A model generated the notes under the pieces. It did no database searches and was not told the DNA's origin. It worked only from the letters and a program-made list of their open reading frames with translations. From contig NZ_AP027080.1 of NCBI RefSeq assembly GCF_030295405.1, positions 682,001-746,000 on the forward strand: a stretch of 64,000 nt of DNA, given 5' to 3'. Within the stretch, counting starts at the first letter, position 1. The number at the start of each line of letters is the position of its first letter. A program made the translations under genes and the position numbers. Below, piece after piece: positions 52,176 to 59,088 of the stretch. The stretch comes from Mesoterricola silvestris (GTDB lineage: Bacteria; Acidobacteriota; Holophagae; Holophagales; Holophagaceae).

Positions 52176-53555
52176 CTAAGGAATGCCCAACGCCGGAATG
52201 ACGGCGGTGGACAGAGTTGAATGCAGGCGCTCCGCCCCTAAGCGTAGGTGTTCGATCATCTGAGCAGTGGTGGGGGTGGTGTAAACGGCCTGACTGTCCA
52301 GGGAACTGTGGTGCATGAACCTGCGGATCTCCTCCTGGGAGAACCCGCCACCGACGAGTCGACGACCATAGGCGTGCCTGTGGCCGTGAGGGGTGGTCCC
52401 GAGAGCCTTCCCCACCACCAAACCAATCCGTTCGCAGGCCCGCCTGTGGGCCTTGTTGTATTGGGACAGCCCATATATCCCGCCCCGGGGATCCTGGCCG
52501 AGGTTGATGAAGGCGAACGGATGCGCCCTGGGTACTCGCGCCACCTGCTCCAGGTAGAGGTACCAGACCTTCAGGAACAGTTCACCAAACTCCGGGATAA
52601 ACCAATAGGCTCGCTTGTAATAGGGAGCATCGTGAGTTCCGCCCTTCCAGCCCGCTTGACGGCTGCCCATGAGCAGGTGACGGGGGGCAAGGCCGAACTT
52701 TGCGGCCAAGTAGGCCGCCCGGTTCCCCTGTCGTGGGTTACCGCGTTCGTCCTTCCAGTCGTTAGGGGCATCCCCGAAGGAGGGGTGATGGATCAGGACC
52801 ATCGCCCGCTTTGGGTTGGCTGGGTCGGGAAAGACATCCCCGATATAGAGGTGGAAGGGTTCCGATTCCCGGAACCCAGCCCCATGGAGGAGGAGGGTGA
52901 TCAGGATGTCTCGGTAGCTCTGGCGGCCCGCGACCTTGAACCCTTCCATCAGTAAGTCCTCGAAACTTTCTTCGGGAAAGGATGGGGGCTCGCCCCTTTC
53001 TACCCTGGGCGGGCGACGAGCCCTGAACATCCGCCCCTGCGAATTGGGAGTGTCGTTGGCGGCCCAGGTGTGTCCCAGAAAGGCCCGTTCCCGTCTGAAC
53101 TGGTAGGCGGCCTCGTCCGCCAGGCGGTCATAGGCGCTGCCCGCATATCGAGGGTTCACTGCCGCTGCAACTGGGTTGTCCTTCCCGAGCCACCCAAAGA
53201 AGTCAGACAGGTGTGTGATTACTTTGGCGGCCTCGGAAGGGGCCAGGGGCCTCCAGCACAGCCAACTGGGGTCCAGCCCAGATTCCAGGTCAAAGGTCCC
53301 CGTGTAGAGTCGCTGGGCAAAGTTCTGAAAAAGCGCCCTGGGGTCTGGCTGGTCTGGGTTCGCCTGCACATATTCCAGGAAAAGCTGGACCGAACGGTTC
53401 ACCTTGGTCATCCAGGCCAAACTCCGGTCGTGCGCGTGGGCCAAGCAGTAGTCCAGAAGCGGCGTCAGCCATCCCTCTAGAGTCCGGAGGGCGGGGATCT
53501 CCGTGTAGGCCCCAGTGTTGTCCGTATGAACGCGGACCCGCTGCGTTATAAACAT
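52176..53555 (-). CDS. gmtY: GmtY (gamma-mobile-trio tyrosine recombinase)
   Basis: 459 residues with the full tyrosine-recombinase set: Arg229 in GAGFRESEPFHL, His390 and Arg393 in HGHRHAYGRRL, His416 in RFMHHSSLDSQ and the nucleophile Tyr425 in AVYTTPT. The N-terminal half is helical (SAM-like core-binding domain). First gene of the five-gene minus-strand operon and 134 nt inside the island end, directly downstream of the disrupted tRNA-Thr and its promoter. The start at 53555 has no good ribosome-binding site. It presumably makes the strand exchange at the T-loop of tRNA-Thr, with GmtZ. Confidence 0.8.
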   Translation of the reverse strand: MFITQRVRVHTDNTGAYTEIPALRTLEGWLTPLLDYCLAHAHDRSLAWMTKVNRSVQLFLEYVQANPDQPDPRALFQNFAQRLYTGTFDLESGLDPSWLCWRPLAPSEAAKVITHLSDFFGWLGKDNPVAAAVNPRYAGSAYDRLADEAAYQFRRERAFLGHTWAANDTPNSQGRMFRARRPPRVERGEPPSFPEESFEDLLMEGFKVAGRQSYRDILITLLLHGAGFRESEPFHLYIGDVFPDPANPKRAMVLIHHPSFGDAPNDWKDERGNPRQGNRAAYLAAKFGLAPRHLLMGSRQAGWKGGTHDAPYYKRAYWFIPEFGELFLKVWYLYLEQVARVPRAHPFAFINLGQDPRGGIYGLSQYNKAHRRACERIGLVVGKALGTTPHGHRHAYGRRLVGGGFSQEEIRRFMHHSSLDSQAVYTTPTTAQMIEHLRLGAERLHSTLSTAVIPALGIP

Positions 53556-53564
53556 GGGGATGGC

Positions 53565-53578
53565 CTGTTGTCCAACAT
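53565..53578. promoter_or_regulatory. Perfect palindrome TGTTGTCCAACA before gmtY
   Basis: CTGTTGTCCAACAT, 10 nt upstream of the gmtY start codon. A 13/14 match precedes the STAND gene at 45861. The position just before the start suggests repression of gmtY. Confidence 0.45.
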
Positions 53579-53689
53579 GTATGCAATATGTGGTTCGACT
53601 TACAGGGCGTCAAGGCATGTTTTCGATAAATTTTCACCGGCCTTGGGCCGTCCCAAGCCTTTCTATGTATCCATCCCCGGGGGGAAGAA

Positions 53690-53744
53690 GAACCGACGAC
53701 CTTTCGCTTACAAGGCGAGTGCTCTACCCCTGAGCTAAGGCGGC
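53690..53744 (-). pseudogene. 5' part of split host tRNA-Thr(UGU)
   Basis: 55 nt: acceptor 5' strand GCCGCCT, D arm GCTC/GAGC, anticodon loop CTTGTAA (UGU), variable loop, T-stem 5' strand GTCGG and GTTC of the T loop, then island sequence. The partner strands are 19 kb away at 34507-34530. The top pair of the anticodon stem (27 C against 43 A) is mismatched, as expected if selection has been lost since the split. Confidence 0.88.
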
Positions 53745-53753
53745 TGGGCAGCC

Positions 53754-53782
53754 AGTATAGCCTGGGGGCCTTCCGTCCGGAA
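53754..53782 (-). promoter_or_regulatory. Sigma-70-type promoter of the split tRNA-Thr
   Basis: Minus strand -35 TTCCGG (53777-53782), 17-bp spacer, -10 TATACT (53754-53759). Transcription would start a few nt before the tRNA 5' end. With the gene cut, transcripts now run through the 5' half into gmtY about 190 nt further on. Confidence 0.55.
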
Positions 53783-53821
53783 CGAAGCCCGGTCAGACTC
53801 GCCTCCTGCGCGGAGGCCGCG

Positions 53822-54613
53822 ATGCTCCTGGAATCCCTCCTGATCCTGTCCTGCTGCCGCGCCGTCGCGGCGGATCCCCTGGTGGAGATCGACGGCGCCT
53901 TCCATCGGGCCTACGCCGAGGCGAGGGCCGGGGCCCTGGCGGCGCAGGGGCCGGTGCTGGTGGTTTCCGGGGATTCGCTCCTGCTGTACCGGGGCCGGGT
54001 CCGGGTGGCCGAGGCCGTCATCCGGAGCCCGCGGTACCACCGGCTCAAGGGCCTCGCCCACGTGCCCCTGGCGATCCGGCTTTCGGCGGGGAATCCGGAG
54101 CGGCTCGCGGCGCTGCGGGGATGGGTCGCGGCCCTGGAACCGGGTGCCGGCGCCCTGCGGGAGGCCTCCCTGGCGTTCCTGGACGGGGGAGGCGACGCGT
54201 CGGGCCTGGACCGGTACTGCGCGGGCATGGAAGGGCCCCTGGAGGCCCTGGCCCGGGAGGCGGCGGGGCTGGAGCTGGAGGCCCTGGAAAAAGCCGTGGG
54301 GGCCTGGCGCCGGGACCTCCTGGCCGCGGACTGGGACCGGGTGCGGGTGGTGGTGATCGGGTCCCACATGGCCCGGGAGGGGGAGGTGGGCTGGCAGTTC
54401 TTCACCCGGCTCCTGGGGGAACCGGGGGAGGGGGGGCGGCTGGTGTTCGCGGAGGAGAAGTGGGACCCGGCGGAGGCCCTGAAGCTCCTGGCCACCCATG
54501 CCGTGGACGGGGACCTGGGCCGGGCCTTTTTCGGGGACCCCGGCCGCATGCACCGGGACGTGCTGGCGCCGGGTGCAAAAAAGTGGCTGGATTCCCATCC
54601 CATCCCCCGGTGA
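53822..54613 (+). CDS. Hypothetical protein
   Basis: 263 residues, GC-rich host-type codon use. N-terminus MLLESLLILSCCRAVA could be a signal or lipoprotein-like segment; the body is alpha/beta with VLVVSGDSLLLYRGRVRVAE, a Glu/Ala-rich helix, RVVVIGSHMAREGEVGWQFF and a C-terminal GRMHRDVLAPGAKKWLDSHP. I do not recognise a family. It is divergent from the disrupted tRNA gene and followed by a hemerythrin gene 85 bp on. Confidence 0.6.
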   Translation: MLLESLLILSCCRAVAADPLVEIDGAFHRAYAEARAGALAAQGPVLVVSGDSLLLYRGRVRVAEAVIRSPRYHRLKGLAHVPLAIRLSAGNPERLAALRGWVAALEPGAGALREASLAFLDGGGDASGLDRYCAGMEGPLEALAREAAGLELEALEKAVGAWRRDLLAADWDRVRVVVIGSHMAREGEVGWQFFTRLLGEPGEGGRLVFAEEKWDPAEALKLLATHAVDGDLGRAFFGDPGRMHRDVLAPGAKKWLDSHPIPR

Positions 54614-54698
54614 ACCCGGCTAAGCTTTCTGCCTAAACCACCCACAACCCCCGGCAGGAGACCCCGTCTCAGGCGCCGGATTCTTCCAGGAGGGCGCA

Positions 54699-55118
54699 AT
54701 GGCAGCCATCATCTGGGACCGGCATCTGGCCACGGGGTGCGACGAACTGGATGAGCAGCACCGCACCCTCATCGACACCTTCAACCGCCTCTGCGCCCTG
54801 GCGGGGCGCGGGGACTGGAACCACGACGAGATCGAGGGGAGCCTGATCTTCCTGCGGGACTACACCCTGGTGCACCTGGAGACGGAGCAGGAACTCATGG
54901 CGCGCCACGGCTACCCCCTGGAAGCCGAACACCGGCGCCTGCACTCGGACCTGGTCCAGGATCTGGAGGCCATCGTGGACGGTTTCCACAGGGGCACGAA
55001 GGACCTCACTCCGGTTACCCTGGAGTATCTGGATCAGTGGCTTCAGAGGCACATCCGGAACGAGGACTTCCGGCTGGCGGAATTCCTGAGACACGCGGAA
55101 GCGCGGACGAGAGGGTAG
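54699..55118 (+). CDS. Bacteriohemerythrin
   Basis: 139 residues with every di-iron ligand of the hemerythrin family: His21, His59, Glu63, His78, His82, His118 and Asp123 (motifs [34 protein letters not shown]). It binds O2 reversibly in the cytoplasm. The stop lies 2 nt before the pta start, so the two genes are probably co-transcribed, which would link an oxygen-binding protein with acetate metabolism. Confidence 0.93.
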   Translation: MAAIIWDRHLATGCDELDEQHRTLIDTFNRLCALAGRGDWNHDEIEGSLIFLRDYTLVHLETEQELMARHGYPLEAEHRRLHSDLVQDLEAIVDGFHRGTKDLTPVTLEYLDQWLQRHIRNEDFRLAEFLRHAEARTRG

Positions 55119-55120
55119 CT

Positions 55121-56131
55121 ATGAACGCCAATCACGAGACCTGGTTCACCGAGTTCCGGAAGCGCGCCAAGGCGCTCTCCCGGCACATCGTCCTCCCCGA
55201 GGGCGTGGACGACCGCACCCTCAAGGCCGCCCACAGCCTGCTCCAGGACGGCATCTGCCGCGTCACCGTGCTGGGCGATCCCGCGCGCATGACGGCCAGG
55301 GCCGCCGAACTCGGCCTCTCCCTCCAGGGCGCCGAACTTCGCAACCCCGACACCGATCCCGAGACCCCCGAGCTGGCCGGCGCCTTCTTCGAGGCCCGCA
55401 AGCACAAGGGCATGACCGAGGCCAAGGCCCTGGAGACCGTCAAGCTGCCCCTGTACTTCGGCGGGATGCTGGTGAAGACCGGCAAGGCCGACGGCTTCGT
55501 GGCCGGGGCCCTGAACACCACCGGCGAGACCGTTCGGGCCTGCCTCCTCACCATCGGCTGCGCCAAGGGCATCAAGACCGTGTCCTCGGCCTTCCTCATG
55601 ATCCACCCCGACCCCGCCTTCGGCGAGCGCGGCGCCATGATGTTCGGCGACTGCGCCGTCCTGCCGGATCCCGACGCCGAGCAGCTGGCCGAGGTGGCCA
55701 TCGCCTCCGCCGACAGCGCCAAGGCCATGCTGGGCGTGGAGCCCAAGGTGGCCATGCTCAGCTTCAGCACCGCCGGTAGCGCCGAGCACGAAAAGGTTGA
55801 CAAGGTCCGCGCCGCCCTGGCCAACGTGCGGGAACGCCGCCCCGGCCTCCAGGTGGACGGCGAGATCCAGTTCGACGCCGCCATGATCCCCGCCATCGGC
55901 CAGAAGAAGTTCCCCGGCTCCGCCGTCGCCGGCAAGGCCAATGTCCTCGTGTTCCCCGACCTGAACGCCGGGAACATCGGCTACAAGATCGCCGAGCGCT
56001 TCGGCGGGGCGAGCGCCAACGGCCCCTTCCTGCAGGGCCTGGCCAAGCCGGGCAACGACCTGAGCCGGGGGTGCACGGCGGAGGATGTCGTCAACACGGT
56101 GGTCCTCACGGTGTTGCAGACCGCCATCTGA
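55121..56131 (+). CDS. pta: Phosphate acetyltransferase
   Basis: 336 residues, the short (EutD-like) Pta form: [63 protein letters not shown]-type and the catalytic region ending [19 protein letters not shown] and [15 protein letters not shown]. It interconverts acetyl-CoA and acetyl phosphate. No ackA is adjacent. The last 40 bp (56092-56131) recur at 63829-63868 with two mismatches, and a decayed 3' copy lies at 63187-63447. So its present 3' end may have been supplied by an integrating element. No terminator hairpin is seen before the convergent SerRS-like gene 17 nt away. Confidence 0.93.
   Translation: MNANHETWFTEFRKRAKALSRHIVLPEGVDDRTLKAAHSLLQDGICRVTVLGDPARMTARAAELGLSLQGAELRNPDTDPETPELAGAFFEARKHKGMTEAKALETVKLPLYFGGMLVKTGKADGFVAGALNTTGETVRACLLTIGCAKGIKTVSSAFLMIHPDPAFGERGAMMFGDCAVLPDPDAEQLAEVAIASADSAKAMLGVEPKVAMLSFSTAGSAEHEKVDKVRAALANVRERRPGLQVDGEIQFDAAMIPAIGQKKFPGSAVAGKANVLVFPDLNAGNIGYKIAERFGGASANGPFLQGLAKPGNDLSRGCTAEDVVNTVVLTVLQTAI
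56092..56131 (+). repeat. Direct repeat, left copy (pta 3' end)
   Basis: The final 40 bp of pta, including its stop. 38 of 40 bases match 63829-63868 in the same orientation. Interpreted as a candidate attachment-site repeat bounding the 56148-63828 region. Confidence 0.65.
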
Positions 56132-56147
56132 GCAACGACGACGGTAA

Positions 56148-57434
56148 CTAACCCAAAGGTGCCTCAGGCTCGATGACCTCCATGCCTCCCATCCAGGGAC
56201 GCAGGACCTCCGGCACCCGGATGGAACCGTCCGCCTGCTGATAATTCTCCATGACCGCGATCAAGGTGCGTGGCAGACCCAGCCCGGACCCGTTCAAGGT
56301 ATTCAGGAACGTTGGCTTCCCGCCTCCTGCTGGGCGGTAGCGGAGGTTGCTGCGCCGGGCCTGAAAGCTACCTACGCTGGAGACTGAGGAAACCTCCAGC
56401 CACTCGCCGCATCCCGGGGCCCAGACCTCCAGGTCGTAAGTCCGGGTGGCGGCGAAGCCGAGGTCTCCGGTGCACAGTTGCTTGACCCGGTAGGGAAGGC
56501 CCAGGCCTGTACAGGTGGCTTCGGCATCCGCCAGGAGCTTGTCCAGCATGGAATCCGCATCTTCAGGCCGGCAGTGGATGTACATTTCCACCTTGTCGAA
56601 CTGGTGCCCGCGTTTGATCCCGCGCACATCCCGCCCGGCGCTCATTTTTTCGCGCCGAAAGCAGGGTGTGTATGCGGTATAGCAGCGTGGCAACTCGGCC
56701 TCCTCGAGAATCTCGTTCAGGTGGAGACCGGTGAGTGGCACCTCGGCGGTCGGTACGAGATACAGGCTGTCCTCGGCATCCTGGTACAAATTGGCCGCGA
56801 ACTTCGGCAGCTGACCGGCACCGTGGACGACGGCAGGCTTGACCAGGAAGGGCAGGTATTTTTCCTGGTACCCCTGGCGAATGTGCAGGTCTATCATCCA
56901 GGCGATCAGGGCCCGCTGGAGGCGCGCGCCGGCGCCACTCAGGACATAGAAACGCGACCCGGCCAACTTGACGCCGCGTTCGAAGTCCAGGATGCCCAGA
57001 TCGGGGCCAAGCTCCCAATGGGGCCTGGCGGGGAAGGGGAACACGCTTGTGGTGCCGAAGGTACGCAGAAGAAGGTTGCCCTGCTCTCCTTCCCCCAGGG
57101 GCGTGCGTGGATCCGGAAGATTCGGCAGGGCCTCGAGCAGCGCCTGGAAAGGGCCTTCGACTTCGGCCAGGGCCCGCTCCAGTTCTCCGATTTTCCCGCC
57201 CACTTCGCGCATGGACGCCACCAGCGCCTGTCTCTGGCCAGGATCCTGCATTTGCGGGATTTTCCGGGAGGCGAGGTTGCGCTGCTCCCGGAGGGCTTCA
57301 AGCTGCCGGAGGCGAGAGCGCATGCGCTCATCCAGGGACAAAAGGTTATCGACCACGGTCGGGTCTTCCTGCCGGGCCTGAAGCCCAAGGCGGAAGCGTT
57401 CGGGGTCCCGTCTGATTTCCTGGAAGTCCAACAT
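56148..57434 (-). CDS. Seryl-tRNA synthetase homologue
   Basis: 428 residues, full length for SerRS: an N-terminal coiled-coil tRNA-binding arm, motif 2 CFRREKMSAGRDVRGI then KRGHQFDKVEMY, the serine-pocket region CGEWLEVSSVSSVGSFQARR and motif 3 LNTLNGSGLGLPRTLIAVME then NYQQADGSIRVPEVLRPWM. All catalytic signatures are present, so it should be an active class II synthetase. It is the last gene of a biosynthetic-looking minus-strand cluster with base composition unlike the host, so it is probably a second SerRS. Possible roles: self-resistance to a seryl-analogue antibiotic (as with the SerRS of albomycin loci), or supply of Ser-tRNA for biosynthesis. Confidence 0.88.
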   Translation of the reverse strand: MLDFQEIRRDPERFRLGLQARQEDPTVVDNLLSLDERMRSRLRQLEALREQRNLASRKIPQMQDPGQRQALVASMREVGGKIGELERALAEVEGPFQALLEALPNLPDPRTPLGEGEQGNLLLRTFGTTSVFPFPARPHWELGPDLGILDFERGVKLAGSRFYVLSGAGARLQRALIAWMIDLHIRQGYQEKYLPFLVKPAVVHGAGQLPKFAANLYQDAEDSLYLVPTAEVPLTGLHLNEILEEAELPRCYTAYTPCFRREKMSAGRDVRGIKRGHQFDKVEMYIHCRPEDADSMLDKLLADAEATCTGLGLPYRVKQLCTGDLGFAATRTYDLEVWAPGCGEWLEVSSVSSVGSFQARRSNLRYRPAGGGKPTFLNTLNGSGLGLPRTLIAVMENYQQADGSIRVPEVLRPWMGGMEVIEPEAPLG

Positions 57435-57528
57435 GGATAGCTCCGGTGCGCCTCGAAAGAGGATAAAGCAAGGCTGTGGAATAGTGGCAGTAATGACAGT
57501 GAAACAATATTGTTAGAAGCAATTAATT

Positions 57529-59034
57529 CTATTTATTAGGTTTTCTTATAGGCGCTATAGGCTCTAAGCAAAATGGTGCGTTTATTATCTGATTACTTCC
57601 GTGAAAGGCGGCCGCAGCTGATTCGTAGATGGCGGCGGCTATCCGGACGGCAGGCCTGGATCTGCGAAAATCGGTGCATAACTCCTCCTGGGGAACTTCC
57701 CCCCGGTGCGCCCGAAGGAAGTCCATGATGACCTTGGCCTTGGCCTTGTCTCTCATGTCGCTCAGGGGCTGCTCGAGTGCCTGGATCGCGTCCAGATCCA
57801 ATTTCTCCACAGGCAATCCGCCAATCATTTTGTGGTTTCTAAAGATAAATATTTCCAAATGCTCTTTGCCGCCAGCCTGACGGGCGTTGGCCACGTTTTC
57901 CTTTGATTTATAGGAGTGGAAATGAAGAGTCTGAAAAGGCCCCTGCTGGATCACATGGGCCTCATGCCCAACCCGCCCGTTGCCTTGATAAAGATCCCGC
58001 CCCTCCGCCGTCACCCAGTCACGGGTGGAAAAGCCGTTATGGCACAAGTTAATACTGGCCACCGTGATGACCCTCCGTCCTTTTTTGAAGGAGAGGTTAC
58101 AGAAGGCATCCACTTCACCAAATTTACTGGCCAATGTGGCAAATTGATCATCACTGTATTTGTTATACATGCCGAAATTTTCAGAACCAAACAACTTTTC
58201 GTGATCGGCAGTCGTAAGCTGCGCCATGAAGTCATTAGGTCTAACAAAGTTTGAATATACATCCATATTGTCGACATTTTTTTCCGGACTTGCCGCCGCC
58301 TCCAGCAGAAACGGGACGATATCGAAGTAATGGTATCCACTGTGCGAGCACTTTCCGTAACCTTGCATGTATGGGTGGTACAGCTGATCCACCATTTCGG
58401 TGGGCATACGCCACTGGCCATCAGAATGAAAGGATTGAATGTTAGTCACAGGGCAATTGGTCTGCGCAAAGCAATCCTGGAGGCGGTCCCTGATGAGGTT
58501 GAAGGATGTCTGATATCTCCTCTGAACCATCATGGCAAAGCAGAGGCGCGGATTGGCCTGTCGAGCACGTTCGTATAAGGTGGAAAGATCCTCGTAATCC
58601 TGGACTAGCTGCCGTGCCAGGTGCCCCTCGGTAGAAATGTCGGTGTGTGTTGATACTGGCTTATCCATCAACACGGAAAGGCCATTTGCCAATGCCCATT
58701 TGGCATACATGACATGAGTCAAAGGTTCGGATGCAATAATGACGATATCGATGCGCTCCTGCTCGACCAGCGTGTCCATGAGAATGCGGACCTCTGGATT
58801 TAGTTCATCATAGGTCTGCTGCTTCTCTTTGATTGTGATCAGTTTTGGCCGAAGGGCACGGCCGTGCAAATAGGCTTCCATGTCTGTGCGGCAGGCCTCC
58901 AGGTCCACCACTACGGCCAGATTGAGATTCCAATCATTTGCGATCATCTCGATAAATGGAAAATAAATGCGTTTGGCGTGTGGTCCTAGCCCAATTAGTA
59001 TAATGTTTGAAAGTGGTTTCAAGTCAAAGTCCAA
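57529..59034 (-). CDS. Gfo/Idh/MocA-family NAD(P)-dependent oxidoreductase
   Basis: 501 residues. N-terminal Rossmann fold with IILIGLGPHAKRIYFPFI, then DIVIIASEPLTHVMYAKWAL and the family EKP-like motif as MDKPVSTH. It is longer than typical (about 350-400), with a C-terminal extension of about 100 residues (HRGEVPQEELCTDFRRSRPA). Members oxidise or reduce sugars, cyclitols or other polyols. Fourth gene of the cluster, 54 nt after the carbamoyltransferase. Substrate unknown. Confidence 0.75.
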   Translation of the reverse strand: MDFDLKPLSNIILIGLGPHAKRIYFPFIEMIANDWNLNLAVVVDLEACRTDMEAYLHGRALRPKLITIKEKQQTYDELNPEVRILMDTLVEQERIDIVIIASEPLTHVMYAKWALANGLSVLMDKPVSTHTDISTEGHLARQLVQDYEDLSTLYERARQANPRLCFAMMVQRRYQTSFNLIRDRLQDCFAQTNCPVTNIQSFHSDGQWRMPTEMVDQLYHPYMQGYGKCSHSGYHYFDIVPFLLEAAASPEKNVDNMDVYSNFVRPNDFMAQLTTADHEKLFGSENFGMYNKYSDDQFATLASKFGEVDAFCNLSFKKGRRVITVASINLCHNGFSTRDWVTAEGRDLYQGNGRVGHEAHVIQQGPFQTLHFHSYKSKENVANARQAGGKEHLEIFIFRNHKMIGGLPVEKLDLDAIQALEQPLSDMRDKAKAKVIMDFLRAHRGEVPQEELCTDFRRSRPAVRIAAAIYESAAAAFHGSNQIINAPFCLEPIAPIRKPNK

Positions 59035-59088
59035 TCATTAATGATTAGTGATTACGAAAATTCTGTTGACAGAGCGGAATGTTCCACG

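Larger units (their letters stand above)
34531..53689 (-). mobile_element. Gamma-Mobile-Trio-type genomic island inserted in tRNA-Thr(UGU)
   Basis: About 19.16 kb. The boundaries are set by the two halves of one tRNA-Thr gene, which share only GTTC at the break. The element holds a complete replacement tRNA-Thr at one end, the five-gene recombination operon (gmtY-gmtZ-gmtX, coiled-coil protein, RecD-like) at the other, and between them STAND-nuclease, UvrD-nuclease, antitoxin/regulator and DUF4238 genes. Base composition is mosaic and mostly AT-richer than the host. GATACAT lies 17-18 nt inside both ends in inverted orientation. The trio is known mainly from gammaproteobacterial islands that carry anti-phage and toxin genes. 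Activity of this copy is not shown by the sequence, but all recombinase residues are intact. Confidence 0.82.

Noticed and set aside
53690..53744. Reading the tRNA 5' half as a complete functional tRNA-Thr
   Set aside because: The sequence after GTTC cannot complete the T stem (needs CCGAC) or the acceptor (needs AGGCGGC). Both are found only at 34507-34530.
34507..53744. A group I/II intron or split-tRNA (permuted) gene as the cause of the separation
   Set aside because: The 19-kb insert carries recombinases and many protein genes on a mosaic background. Bacterial tRNA introns are short and lie near the anticodon.
56148..57434. SerRS-like gene as the ordinary housekeeping serS
   Set aside because: Not excluded outright, but its place at the end of a biosynthetic cluster between pta repeats and its non-host composition favour a second copy. 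The point is left open.
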